Source of the DNA: Chrysaora quinquecirrha
Taxonomy: Eukaryota; Cnidaria; Scyphozoa; Semaeostomeae; Pelagiidae
Length of the DNA stretch: 64,000 nucleotides
Direction: 5' to 3'
Assembly (NCBI GenBank): GCA_014526335.1
Contig: JACTAT010000012.1
Coordinates: 1,211,318 to 1,275,317, forward strand
This document shows positions 22,501-37,500 of the stretch, in pieces. Every line of letters begins with the position of its first letter. The first letter of the stretch is position 1. Made by a program: the position numbers and the translations under genes. The notes under the pieces are model-generated. The model had not been told where the DNA came from. It was given only the letters and a program-made list of their open reading frames with translations, and did not search any database.

Positions 22501-25500
22501 ACAATGAAAGAAAAGGGAGCAACGAGGAATAAGTTAATTCAAGCATCCAAGAAAGAGAAATTTGCAAAGCAAATCACTTCTAACCCTCAAAAGAAAGGAA
22601 AGCTGTCCACAATTTATTTTGATGACGAAAAAAATGAGGAAGTGTCCCCCTGCGGAAGTTCGGAAGTCAAAAATCCTGAAAATTTGATAAAAGATACTGA
22701 TAAACCTCCTGCACCAACTTCCTCTATTGCTAAATATCCAAGTTATTCGGAAGATTCTTCTGATGACTCTGATTTTAATACTGAGGGCCCCTTCTTTTCA
22801 AATAGCCCAAAAGTATCCAGAGTTCATTTTAAAAATATTGAGCCCAACCTTAAGAAATTGATGAAAGAGAATGCCGAACAGAAAAAAGACAATGTAAGCT
22901 TGCAATATAAGATCGACCATTTGACTGCAAGCTTGCTTGAACAAGAACAAAAAATCGAAATTCTTTTTGAAAAGTAAGCATGATAGAATCAAACAAGAAG
23001 AGCAAAGAGGTCAAATTGCCCGCTCAAAACAAAGAGAAACCTGCAGAACCTGAAAGTCAACCAGAACGTCATGCTCCTACCCAGCTGAATGTATTAAATG
23101 GTGATTCCAACCATTCCCAGGAATTTTCCCCTGAAATCGAGAGGAGAAATGTGTTCACTGATGATTCAAAGCGTCCCTGGTACAACATTTGCAAGGATTA
23201 CAACAGAGGAAACTGCACCAGGAGCAATTGCAAGTTCATACATAAAACAGTGAATGCATGTAGATTTTTCAATACAACAGCAGGTTGCAAAAAGGGGTTG
23301 GAGTGCAACTTCTTGCATATAAGGAAAGTCAATGGCAGAAACCAACCAACAACATCAAACAACCAACAATTTCCAGAACAAAATCTGCAGTCTTTTTTAG
23401 AGAACACTTTAGAGTCCAAGCTGACCAAACTACTGCAGCCTCTCATCAATCATCCACAGCAAACGACCATACACCCCAACGCCACCTTCCATTACCTACC
23501 ACCCCCAACAAACACATTTCAGACCTATCCTCCCCATTCGCCTCAACAAGTTTACGAAATCCAAATGCCAGCAGCAGCACAACCAGCCCTATACCCTCCA
23601 CAACAACTGCAGCAAGTAACAAGCAGAGCCTAAAGTGCGTTTATACTAATGCAGATACTCTAAGTAACAAGCTGCCTGAACTTGAAATTAAGTTAACTGA
23701 AAGAAGATTAAATCCATCTAAATGTATTTTAAACTGTTTATATACAAATGCAGACAGCTTAAGTAACAAAAAAGACGAGTTAGAAGCCAAACTGTACCAA
23801 TCGAGGCAAGACATATGTGCAGTAACTGAGATTCTACCAAAACATAGTAGCAGTAACTGGATAGATCAACATTATCGTATAAAAGGCTACCAAATTTACA
23901 CGAACCTTAGCCATGCACCGTCGCGTGGTGTTGCTTTGTACATAAAAGAAGGATTGATAGTTAAAAGGATAGAAAGTGTGAACTCGATGATCGAATCAGT
24001 TTTCGTAGAAATAAAGCTTTTGAATAATGAGAAAATCATTTGTGGAGCCATATACAGAAGTCCTTCAACCGATAATCACGAAGCCATAAGAAATCTGATA
24101 AGAAATGTCTGCAGCGAAAATTCAAGCAACAGGATACTTCTCTTTGGGGATTTTAACTATCCTGAAATCGATTGGAATAATCATTTTACATGTACAGATG
24201 ATTCACATCCTGCTTATCAGTTCCTGGAAACAATTGATGATTGCTTTCGTATACAATGCATTGACAAACCAACGCGCCATAGAGTAGATCAAACATCTAA
24301 TACACTAGATCTGATTTTCACCGATGATCAAACTTCTATAAATAAACTTAAATTTGGAGATCCTTTAGGATCAAGCGATCATGTCACAGTAGAATTGGAG
24401 TACATAGTCAAAGCAAAATTAGATTACAATCAAAGCTCTGATACAAAACGATTTGCACTAGATCGGGGAGATTACCAATCAATGAAAGATGACCTTAATA
24501 GTATAGATTGGGACAAGGAGTTCCAAAGAATGAGTACCAATTCTATGATGACCTTCTTTGAATCAAAACTCAATGAAGTAAGTGAAAAGTTTATTCCACA
24601 GTTTCCTGCGGACGCCAACCCAGGAAAAGGAAATCAACCATCGTGGATAAATCACAAAACATTACGTGCATTAAAAAAGAAACACAATGCGTATAAACGT
24701 TGGATGAAAACCAAAGATGGTAAAGACTATCAAAAATACAAGCAGCATCGGAATACGTCGAAAGCCCAAGTCAGAAATTCAATTTTAGAATTTGAAAAAA
24801 GAATTGCTCAAACTATTAAAAAAAGCAATAAAGGATATTGGAAATATGCAAACTCAAAATTAAAAAGTAGATCAAAAGTTCCTGATTTGAAATTAAGGGG
24901 AGAGTCGTATACTTCGAATGACCAGGAGAAGGTTGATATTTTGAATGATTTCTTCTCTTCAGTTTTCACAAATGAGGACTTAAATAATTTGCCTGAATCT
25001 CCGACACGTATCTTTGGATTGAAACTTGAAGATATTGAAATTACAAAACCGATTGTCTTGGAAGCGTTAACTTCACTAAATGGTTCGAGATCTCCAGGAC
25101 CTGACGCTCTCCATCCCAGAATACTCAAAGAATGTGCTACAGCTATTGCTTACCCTTTGTCGTTAATTTTCAAATCAAGCCTGGTCTCTAGTGAACTTCC
25201 AACGCACTGGAAATTAGCTAATGTGACACCAGTTTTCAAAAAAAGGGAGCAAACATAGTAGGGAAATCTATCGTTTGCAGAGTAATGGAGAGGATTCTCA
25301 AAAATGCTATCGTTAATCATTTAGAAACAAATAGCTTATTTTCAAACAGTCAGTGGGGGTTCCGAGGAAAAGATCTTGCGCCTCGCAGCTCTTAAAAGTA
25401 TTCGAAGATGTAACTGCCTACATAGATGAAGGCCACTGCGTAGACATGATATATTTTGATTTTGCTAAAGCTTTTGACTCTGTGCCTCATGAGACTCTTA

Positions 25501-28500
25501 CGCAAAATAGAATCGTATGGTATTGGTGGGAACTTTTTAAAATGGATTAAATCATTTCTCAGAAATCGCAAACAAAGAGTGATATTAAATGGTTTTAAAT
25601 CGAACTGGAGTAACGTTGTAAGCGGAGTTCCACAAGGGAGCGTATTAGGCCCGTTGTTATTTCTGTTATATGTGAACGACCTACCAGAACATATTGAAAA
25701 TTGCAAGGTTGAAATGTTCGCTGACGATCTCAAAATTTATTCACCTCATGTATCAAATGATGATAAAATTCAATGTGATATTTTCAATGTTGAAGAGTGG
25801 TCATTAGCTTGGCAACTCCGATTAAACAAAGAAAAATGTCAATTTCTGCAATTAGTTGAAAAGAATACTGATCAGACGAGTTACTATTTAACCGATGCCA
25901 CGATAAACTCATATGTACCTATTTCGAAAGTGTTACACGCTAAAGATTTGGGAGTATATATCGATGAAAATTTAAATTTTGATAAACAAGTAGCAGAATG
26001 TACAAAAAAGGCAAATGGTATCCTAGCGTCAATAAAAAGAACAATTAAGTTTATAAACTGCGTTACTTTTAAAATGAACTTCCAGCTGACATAATCAGCT
26101 CGCAAACAGTTATTAAATTCGAAGAATCGTACGACAGACACATGGGGGACAAAAAATTTATAGTCATTTGAGAAATTTAAATAGGGCTACATAGGCTATT
26201 TAGCCTTTCCTACCCTTATAACTTTATATTATATTATAAATTGCAGGAAAAATAAGTTTTTTGAGAATCGGCAAAAACAAGGCCTATGGCTGTTCTTTCA
26301 TTGCTAAACCAGAAAATCTACAGAATAACACACAAATAATACCTAATTTCGTTGTTCATATTTACTCACAATCCTGGCCAAAATTCACAGAGACTTTGGC
26401 AGAAAATCTACGTGCGACACAAAACTTGTTACAAATCTTTAGGAATAGGAGAGCCCCCCTCCCCCCTGGGAGAGACGGCTTCGACAAAGCAGAGCTGCTT
26501 TAAAAGCTTCAAAGTGTCTCCATTATTTTGGCCAAGATTGTACCAGCAACCATTTTGAGGAAAGTTGCGCAATACTTTTCAAGGCTGCAAGAAAGAGGCG
26601 CCAGAGAAACATGAAACTCAAGCTAGACTTATTTTTGCAAAATTTTTTAAATTTGAAACCAAAATTTAGCACAAAATGTGAATACCTCTGCATAAACTTC
26701 CAACAAAACAGCAGCCTCATCCCACCGCTTCATTTCTTGTAACTTCTCTGTAACAGAATTCGCTACATTGTAATAAGAGTCTCATCTTGCATTCAATCAG
26801 TAACGTAATTGTTATGTGGAAAACCTAATTTCTAACCTCACTTTGCGCTACTTAAGTTTAAATCATTTCTACAGTTATAAATTTTTAATAGTTAATATCA
26901 AGCTGCACAAAGTATATGGCCTATACAAACAAAGTATATGGCCTGTGTGTAAAATGGTGAGCAAATTATGCGGAGAAATGATGCCATGGAAATCTATATT
27001 CAGAGACAGATCTATGTACTTAAAACAATCCTTTCTTCTCAAAGAGTAAGAATCAAAATTGATTAAACAGAAATATGCGTTAATTGGCATATTTAACATA
27101 AATTAGGCAACTGTTTCTTTGGGTAAAGAAAAACTACCTGCCATGTCTTTAGCTAGTTGACAAATCTTCTCTTTCGAATACTGTAATTTCGAGGCCTCAC
27201 ATAAAGCAAGTTTCCATTTGACGCATTTAACAAAAGAGTCAAGTGCTTCTTGGTAGAAACCAACACGAGAGTATACTGTACAAAGAAAATTGGCAAATAA
27301 AACAATTCAATAAAAGGAGTTTTTTGATAAAGATTTTAACTAATTATAATGCATAAATAATTTCAGTAACAAAGAAAGAATTGGAAAACTGTATCTTTAA
27401 TTGTTACCCTATGGTCAAGGCCGTAACTCTGTCATACAATCTGATTGGCTGAAAACGTTCGAATGCGACAAAATGATAGGGCATTATTATACGGTAATGC
27501 CCGCTCATTACGTAACAAATCGAATTCGAATTTGTACGACGTTTAGAACGCAGTTTCGTTGTAATGGCTTCATGTGCGACTCTTTGAAGACAAAACGGGA
27601 GATTTGTAAACATTAGGGATCATGGCCATGCCCTGTCCAGCCCTGCCTATAGGGTAATAAACCTCGCAAGCTCAGTTTTGCACTGACGGCTTTGGGTTAA
27701 TATTTTCTGGTATTGCCCTGGGAAACAGTTATTATAGGCTTAATACAGCAAGCCTGAGAGAAGCATAGCATATACAGAAGAGAGAAAAAAAATGAAATAT
27801 GAAACCTAAGCCAGCTTCTTCATAACACTTTTTCTTGACAAGATTAGATCCATACAAAAAACTGACACGCTAGAAAATAAACGATAAACACACAACGTAA
27901 ATAATGTTGCGTGTTACAGCATGCAATGTAATTGCATAATCTTAAAGGGTTTAAGCAAAACTATAAACAATACCAAACAATAGAGCTTTTCAAAGAGGTC
28001 TGGCTTGGCGTGACATTTTTCTGGAAGATGGAGGACATCTTGAGTAATCCAATCCGAATGCAATAACCGGGACGGTCAAAGAAAGGTAAGTGCAGCAAAC
28101 TTTGCTTCAAATTGTGGAAAAATGGCATTTATGACTTAAAATGTGCAAAATATCTACAAAAACTTTGGAATAAAGATGCAAGTAACTCATAAAACGGGAA
28201 ATACCTGATTAAAAGTCACCTTGTGCAGTTAAGCTAGGAGTTGAATCCTTCTATACTTTTTCTCCAATTAAATGTGAATTTGAAGCAGAATGTACTGCAC
28301 TAGCTCCACTGAGGCCAATTGAACCCAGGTCGTGGCATGCGGATATGATTTGCTTACCCAAGATGCCTGCCATCTTCCAGAAAAATGTGGTGCAAAAAAG
28401 ACCTCTGCAAAGGTGTATACCATAGACTAACAAAAAGTCGTTATCAATACACAAACATAAAACAGAAGGGAAAGCAAAGAAGTAAACAACGATAAAAAAT

Positions 28501-31500
28501 TACCTTAAAATTCTCTTGGTTACTGCTACATAGTTCAAGAGCTTCTTTATAAAATTCATTTTCTAATACAAAAGTTAGATATTCTTCGAAATAGGATTCT
28601 CCTGTAAAATGGATGTTTTAGCTGAGTTAAGCAATGTCAACACAGCAAAAATACGGCTAGAAATTGGCGTTGGTTGTCTATAAAGATAAACTTCATGTTA
28701 AACCTTGTGACACGTGGTATTATGAGAGCAAACAGTTTTTAGAAAACTGGTCCTCAATTACTATAAAAAAAAAATAAATAATATTTGCGACATTTTGTTA
28801 TTTACATTTCCTTGGACCTACCAGGTATACGTTCACAGCACGGTAAATTACTGATCAATTCGTAATGCAAACGTTCTGTTTATCGCATTTCATCTGCAGG
28901 CAGCTTGTCTGAACAGTCTCTCAGTCTCAGATAAGGTTGTTCTAACAAAAGGTTAACATAAAAACCACATTAAATGCTACTTAGAAATGGATACATATAC
29001 AAACCACAGTTGAAGATGTGTTCTAACGCTTTCCTATATCGTTTGAGATGACAGTCTATTTTGAATTTGCCATAATCGTGTTCATAACTTTTCATTTCAT
29101 TCAGAAAAGGTAAATATTCTTTAGGATCCTGAAAAAAAATTCATCTTGAAAAAAAGAATGCCTCAATGCAAAAAACTTGAGTTAACATGGTTACAGCAAA
29201 ATGGTAAAAAACTACCAGCTGTTTGAGCAGATTGCAAAACAATTACTGAATCTTGTTATCAGAAATGTAGATCGTTCTTAGTACTCAGATTTTGAAATTT
29301 CTGGTTGATTCAAGTAATACAAATTTTTTAACCCTACTAAAAAATTCTATGACCTGAAAAATATGCGACCTGACAAAATTTAATTGTAATTTGACATTTG
29401 ATTACGATTCATTTCTGTTTTCTTTAGAATCAATTGCATAACATTTCAATCCAATCCTTCTGCATTGTATCTTTCTTTTGGTGTTTAAAACGGTTAGAAA
29501 CTGTACAGGAACAATGCAATTTATGACTAACAACATTTTGCTGTTTTTTTAACTTTTTTTTTTAATTTTTATTTCAAATATGACGTGATAAAGATGTAAG
29601 ATAAGTAAGACGTAATGGATGTATTAAATTGCTGGTGTTAGTATTTATAAACTTAAGAAATATCACATAAAAGCTCTAATCAAGACCTACCATTTGGTAT
29701 ACAACACAATTTAATTGACAAAAAGCAAAAAAATTGATCATGTTTGTAAAAACATTTGCTTCACTCTCTTCGTCATAAGGAAGTCTTGTGGTCACGTCAT
29801 AAAATTTGTGAGAATGAAATTTCATTGTACGAAACTAGATAAATCCAAGGGAGGGGAGGGGTGGGGCGAAAAACGACCCAACGCTAACGCCAGTAAGGAA
29901 AGACTAGAAAGAATCTAATGCCTAAAGAGCTGTATTCCAAATAGGAAAAAACCACAGGCTAACTAAATATGTCGCCCTTAAAAGTTGTTTACACAAACAC
30001 CTATGGAGGTTGTGATTTTGAAACATGATAAATAAATATCAAATACATACCTTATTTGATTTCTCTGCTACCATCAACGTGATATCGAAGTCATATAGTC
30101 CTAACGCAACGTTATAAAGCTGCTCAACGTCAGTCATGTATAGAATATGCTTCAATGCTCTATCAAATGATGTTGCACTTTCCCTCTGTTTATCTGCTAT
30201 ATTGAAAAGACAAGCAATTAAAGTTTTAATTACAATTCTACTTTATTATTCATTTCGCTATTTTTATATGGAGTAATGTATGACGTCTGCGTGGATTCGC
30301 TACGGTTGAAATTATATTACTTCAAGTAGAAGTTCTGATATTTCCATGCACTCAGTTATTAAGCCTGATTTCCAATTACCTCTTTCTGCTTTTCAGCTTT
30401 TTAAGGCTTGGTCGATAAGGTTTCTGAAAGCAACAACGAGCAGCGGAGAGGAAAGTTAAGTAGGCAAAGGGAGAAGAAAAACCACAAACTGCAATGAACG
30501 ACCACGTTCAAAGACAAACAACGAACACAACTTTTCAGTGAAACCAAACATAAAAAAAGGAAGTATGGCCTCAGAGGTAGCTAATAGTGTTGTGTTTGAA
30601 AGGCTGAAAATCAAACAGCAGACAAATTATCTCTGTATACCACTTTCTAACGTTATCTGGTAGCATCACAAAATATGATAAAATACCTTTAATCTTCTTC
30701 ATTTCAATTAAAACTGTTTCTAAATCGGGAACTGTTTGCTTTATGTAAGAGGTTAAAAATGCAAGAAATAACCTAAAAGTAAAGGAATAAGTGACAAACA
30801 GCAGAATAAAAATCTATTCAGATTACCACTTAATACAATAATTCATAGACAACCTCTTTAACATCCTCCTAATAAGTAAATTATGCCAACAATGTAAACA
30901 ATCTAGTAAAAAATCTAGTCGTTTGGCCATCTGTATAGTGCTGTATGTAATCTATTTAATCTTATAGCTTTTTTCAACTTACTCAAAAGTCCAGTGAAAT
31001 TTTGGTTCTATTGCGTTTACATAATCGTTTGGCGGGGTTCTTCACTTCTGCATTGTTCGCGCAAGCGTCAGAATCTTTGCTCACTCATTGAAAAAAATGC
31101 GTCAGAATCTTTGTTCACTCATTCAACAAATAAGAAGGAAATGTATAGTAAAATGTGTAGTCGTTTTGTCAGAACACTAAATCGAGCTATAAATCTAGTC
31201 GTTTGGCCGGGGCTTTTGAAGGAGAATTAATCCATATTTTCAGAATCTGACAACTGTTAATTCCCAAATTGGTCATTCATTTTCTTCATAGCTCACACCA
31301 ACTAGCATTTCAACTTCCCTAACAATATTAATCTCTAAAATGTTGAAAAAACTCATGCTGTCTTGAAGAGCCGAATATAACAATTAAAACTTCCGCTTGC
31401 ATTTGATATAGGATTCATTACTCTTTAAAATAAAAATCAGTGCATTCCTTTTCTTCAAGCTTTACTGCAACAAATAATTACATCAAAACAGAAAGATAAG

Positions 31501-34500
31501 TAACCCACTTGTCAATTCCCAGTCGTTGAATGGCTTCACGTACAGCTATGCATACTATGTCCACTTTCTTGCAACCATTCTTGCTAGAAAACAATAACGT
31601 TTTCACATGAAGTTCTTTTTATATAATTATCAAATTAGATTAATTATTTAATTAATCTCTCAACTGATATATCTGGCAGTATCTGAAACAAAACCTAGAA
31701 AAGAAAATTACTATAGCAAAAATGTATTGTGTGTTCTTATGGACCCATAAAAAATTTATTTCAAAATGTGTTAGCTTCATTTTAGATGGTTTATCATAGC
31801 AAATCATTAAATTCAACCATTCTGTTTGGCTCAAAGAGAGCCAATCAGCAACAGAGAAACGTTCCGAAAGAATGAATCCTGGACTGGTAATATGATCGAA
31901 AAGATGAATGTTCTGACGAGTGTATGCTAGAACACCACTGCCAAATCCTGATTTTTCACAATAAATACATCGATTAGTACCAGCTACCCTTATAATTATA
32001 AATATCTACACAAAATATATATTCGATAACAAAATTAACAAAAAATAAAGCAATGAAAGAAATAAAGAAAGTGATGACCAAGTTAACAAAGGAAACAAAA
32101 AACAAAATTAGAAATTGCATATATATCACAAGCAAACAAATAAATGAATAAATAACAGGCAAACAATCAAGCAAATAAACAAAAAATAGATAAAAAGATA
32201 AGATGGATAAATAACTGAAAAAAAGAACAAATAAATAACAAATAAAACAGATTTATTGATAAAATGCACCAAGGAGAGCGGACATGCCATCACTAGTTAG
32301 CCAGAAAGTGAAAGCTGAATGCCAGAGTCATCGATCCTCACCGTTCTCGCTTAACTTGCTGTGACAGACAACTGCTTGCTTTTCAAAATAGTTAAACGAA
32401 TATCGTTTTCAAAGCTGCAAACTACATGCTAAAATATCAATTTATTGACACAATACCTATTTTTGATATTGTACTCCGAATTTTTCCATCATAACAACAT
32501 GCATAAAATGATTGAGTGACGTCCTCTTCCCTAGAATATAAAAACATGCATGAAAATTACAGGATTCTAAAGGGCTAAACGGCATCATCTTTTTGAGAAA
32601 AGAAAGCAATACATCCCCGCAATGAATAACTCCTTGAGTTCAAAAGCTTTGATTTTTATGATTATTATTTTTAAAACTGCCCTTTCTATGCACAAACAAT
32701 TCGCTTCGATACTTTAACCCCGTTTTTAACCATGGTTTTTATACTTAGTAAAATTAACAGGGTTGCTATCCGGATTTTCCTCAATCTGGGTAGCGATCCT
32801 TATGAGTTATGTCGTAATCATATGCGCAAGGCTATTAAATTTACAAAACACTATTAACAGAAGGTGTGAAGGATCTGTCAATCCTATCCTGATAATCAGT
32901 CTGTTGTGAAAAGTCAAGAGCGTTTCAACAAGCCATAACCACATGCGACGGAAACGCAACGCAAGCCTTAATCACGACGTTATCTTGATAAATTATATGC
33001 CGATAGTGCTTCTTATAATTTCCCAGTATAAGAGTTGAATTAAGGGTTTTAACAAAATTAAAGTTTTTATAGCATTTTATTTTCTTTAGCATAAAAAGTA
33101 AATAAGGTTTCTTACATTAAATCAGCTAAAAAAAGATTAATGTCAGTTTCTGAGCTCACATCCGCCACAAAAGTATCCACGTTTTTGATAAATAGCTAAA
33201 AAAGAATGGGAAAATTTACTTAAAGAAAAAAGCGAGAACCTATCAGAAAGCTTGTATGCTAGAAGCAATATGGTCCTATCTATCTAACTGAGTCCAAGGC
33301 TTTTTGGTACAATTACTGCATGAATCTGTAGCTTGCGTCCGGCTTTTGTCGCCCCCACTATGATCACCCGTGGGGGGTACATGAATTATGGATGGATGGG
33401 GGTGTGCCGCCGAGACTTTACAGACCCATTCACTTATAATATAGACAATCTTTATATTACGAGTAATAACATAGGAGATATTAGACTTTCCAGGCCATTT
33501 TATTACTTGAAATCACACCATGAACATATTCGACGCGATATTAACACTTTTTAGACTACTACAACGTGAATTTATTTAATTTTCTGCACTTTCCAATCCC
33601 CGTATATGGTGTTAACAGTAAAGATCATACCCATGTTTAGAGAATTTCAAGGTCAAAACCCACCCAAATGGGTGACACAAACCCGAATCTGAATTATATA
33701 AAGTGCCTCCCGGATCTGCTTGATGGTAAAGACAAAACAAGAACAAAAAGTGTGACGTAGTTTATCTATATAGTAAGTCTAGCTTTCAGTGGGAGATCTG
33801 CTGACGACCCTTATTATACAAAGGACCAAAGCTCGAAGAGATATCAAACAGATTTTCTCAGAAATTACAGTGACGGACTCGCATTTAAGCTTGAAAAAGG
33901 TGTAGATGATTATTCGAGCAAGATGCCACAAACCTCAGGATTATGATCGTATATGAGATTGAGATTGATCCTATGACGCTTCATGGTATTCAATGCTTTT
34001 TTGTATGCCATCCTGAAAACAACCACATGGAAATCAAAGTGATAAATATTGCACTGTTGAAGTCAATCGATTTCAAATAAGCAATATGTAAAAACATTTC
34101 AAAGGCCAAAACTCATAATCACCTCATTTCTTAGAGTGAAAGAACAGTATGCAATCACGTTCAAGCATAAACGTTTCTAATTGGCATGCTTTTTATGAAA
34201 GAACAAACGAATAACAGAGCGAATGAAAAAAAAATGATGAGCAAAAGAGGGATGGGTATGCTGGTATAAAATAACTTATACTTAATACTTAATTAATACT
34301 TGATTTATACTCACTTATCAAGAAGTTTTTTCAAAAATGATACCACAAGTACACGTGGATGGATTGTTTCCAAATTTCCTCGAGGCATCTGAAATGGACG
34401 CAAAATAAACATGTTAGTTGTCAAAAAAAGAACATTGTATTGTTTGTATTGTACGGAGTGGCTTAGGAAGATTAAAAGTTATTTCTGTAGAAAACTAAGA

Positions 34501-37500
34501 TTAGGACCGGCTTTGAACGTGAAAATCGTTTGACTTAGAAAACTGCTGTCCAGACCAGATCAGTCTATCATGTTTCTTCCAAAAACAGCTCCGTTGATTT
34601 TTTTACTCTTTGCTAAAATAACTAATCTTGTCTCGTTCATTATGGATTTGATCAGATCTTCCGATTTAAAACTGACTCAGAAGAACAAGTTTTGAGTGTG
34701 CAATGTAAAGCGTTTTTCATGTGCAAATTCATTGGAACATACAACTACTTTTTCTTTCCCACCATTTGTTGGCACTGTCTTGCCGGAACGATGTGATCAT
34801 ATGACAATTTTCATCCCGGCCAAACGAGATCCCGGTTGTTTCAAGTGAGATCTGGGCTAGCCGGGATGCCCCGTTTGCCATATGAACACGAAATCGAAAG
34901 ATAAAGGTTTTCGAATAGAAGGTGGGATCTCGCTTAGTAATGCTATCCCGGCTTAGCAGGATACTCCGGCTCATATGAACAGGCCCTTATTTCAAGTGTG
35001 GTGAAAGGTTTACCATTTCTGTTTGCTGTATTGTTGGAAATTCAGTTTGATTTCAGGAGAAGAAAACTGATTTGAAATGATCAGCGATGGCTTCTACAGC
35101 TTCTAGTTCATTCATTGAAAGAGAAAAGTAATTCATTGAAATTTTGAAGTGTCTCGATGAAGAGACAACAAAAGCGCTAGCTAGCTGTCGATCTTACATA
35201 GACTAAACAAATAAGAAGCCCTATCGACCAACTAAAATCCATCACCTACATACAGGTATCTTACGTTTAGTTTAAATTACGGTTTTCTTTCTTACTCCCT
35301 TTGCTCCTTTTATTTCTCTTTTACAATTTTCATTCATAATAGTACTTTATCAACCTTCTTATACTTTGTAGTTAAGTAGTTTTGTATAACTTAATTGCAT
35401 CTAAAATTATTGTTGCTTTTGGTTTGCCTCTGTAGGCTAAACACTGCTAGGCTACTTTCCTGTTGGGATTCATTCATTAGGTCGTTCGCAGACGATCCTC
35501 CAGAGATACTATCCCATATCAGTGTTAAAGTTCTCTAGGGTCAACAGCACTGTTGTTTGCTGTTGTCAATACCATGTTCATTGCTTTATGAGGTCACCAT
35601 TACAAGGATAAGTTATCTTTATATGGAACACATTATTTACCTGCAATACAACTTTCGTATCCTGACACAAAACTGAGACAATTTTTGAGCCTCTTTCCAA
35701 TTTTCTTTCGGATTCATAAAGATTAAGACCTGAGCTTTCACTTCCGAGCAGCCCTGAAAAGATTAATTCATCATGATAATATACACATTTTTACGTAAAA
35801 ATTCCAAACAAACAAATATTCCTTATTGTATATGGATGTCAAACTATGTCACACATCTTTTGGTACATGCATTTCTGGAACCTAGAAAATATATTCACAT
35901 ATTGTAAGCTGGGTTTCAACTTAAATGAACGTTACTTAATCCACAACATCCGATTCGACCTCTTTCAATGCCAGTTGTACATGCGCAGAAATGTTGAGAC
36001 GGGGGATTCATCTTGATGGCTTTCGACGAATTCGGTCAAGACAAAATTTCAATAGGAAAATAGAAATTTCTTGACATCTGCGCGAAGAGTACGCTAATTT
36101 TATCTTAGTAAATTGGGGACGCGTTTAGTGGAACTGGATAAGTCTCTGGGTGACTAGATGGAATTCGATCGATTCGACACATTTATTCCAGAGAAAAGCA
36201 ACCTTAAAAGTCGAATAAATGAATGGATAATTTGACATGTATATAGTATAAGTGATTGTTAGCATATAAGGATGTCTTCTTCTTCTTTTCATCATCATAA
36301 CGACAGGCCAGAGGTGTGCAATATGCACTCGCAAAAGAAGAGAAAACTTTGCAACAAAAGGTACTACATTATCCTGAACGGCCATTTGGCAGGATAGAAT
36401 TCTACAATAGAGGACGTATTTATCACCTATACTTATATCGATTAAGATATACTTTGGAAAGGATTAACGATGATGTAGTTACATTGAAGTGTAACGACCA
36501 ACTACCAACAACGTTAATGTTCTATAAGCACGGATAAGCAACAACCAGAGATACCCCCAGGAGGGGGGTACTCATTAACTTTCAATACGAGGTTCTCCAT
36601 GCCAATATTTGCGGTCCGAAATCTTACGCTAAATCAATATTTGGGGTCTGTAAATTACAACCTGGACAAAAATTCGATATTCGGGTTTCACAAATCTCAA
36701 GGAAGAATCGGGCAATTTGGTGCGACTCATTACAATGAACTATCCAAGAGCTGTCTTATAAATAAATGACACTGCTTTCAAGCGTTCTTTATTGCGTTGA
36801 TCTAAATTCCTCTCTTCAATCGTTACTAAGTCTAGTATACTCTGGTGGAGGTGAAAATATCAACCCAAATCCATCAGAAATACAATAATACGAACTCGGG
36901 TTCTATTGTGCAAGTGATCGAAAGGTAAAGATTTATAGCAAAAAATTAGACTCAATATTTGGGGTTCCAAAACATTAGGCTTCATATTTAGGGGTCAGCC
37001 AAAATAGTGACATGGACCCCCCGGATTGAAAGTTAGAGAGTTAACCCCCTGGGGAGATACCTACTTACGCCGTTGACTCTCCAAGTGCAATTTTGCTTTT
37101 AAAAGGAATAAAGTCGATAGAAATGAGCTCCTTCCTTGACTACTTACTTTAAAAAGGTTTGAGGGTTTCAGAAAAAGAAATTCAGATCATAAAATACTAT
37201 GATGCTCACATTTCAGAAGGTTATCAAGATGTAAACAACGCAAGGTATGAGCATGTGTTGTATAAATAAGATACTCTTCATGTATGGCAAATGATGTACA
37301 ATTCTCAGCTATCTGAAACAAGAAATAATTTGCAGTTAACAAAGCCATTAAGGTTCGCTCTGTTTCACCTATCTGATGAGAAAACACGATGAATGTCATA
37401 CACTTTGAGAGACTCTAGGTTAGTATTTTTTTATAAATAAAGCTTGTTTCTAATTGTGCGCTCACGCGTGCTCGAAATTGAAAGAAACATCACAAAAAAG

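Larger units (their letters stand above)
21960..26250 (+). mobile_element. CR1-like LINE with CCCH zinc-finger ORF1 and APE/RT ORF2, decayed
   Basis: ORF1 (about 22051-23633) and ORF2 (about 23630-26094) are both on the plus strand, opposite to ELP1, inside its intron between exons 26686 and 21233. Edges are approximate because no terminal repeat or target duplication is evident. Several stops and frame changes show the copy is dead. Confidence 0.8.

Noticed and set aside
24808..25128. Minus-strand frame inside the LINE
   Set aside because: Antisense shadow of the RT/APE frame.
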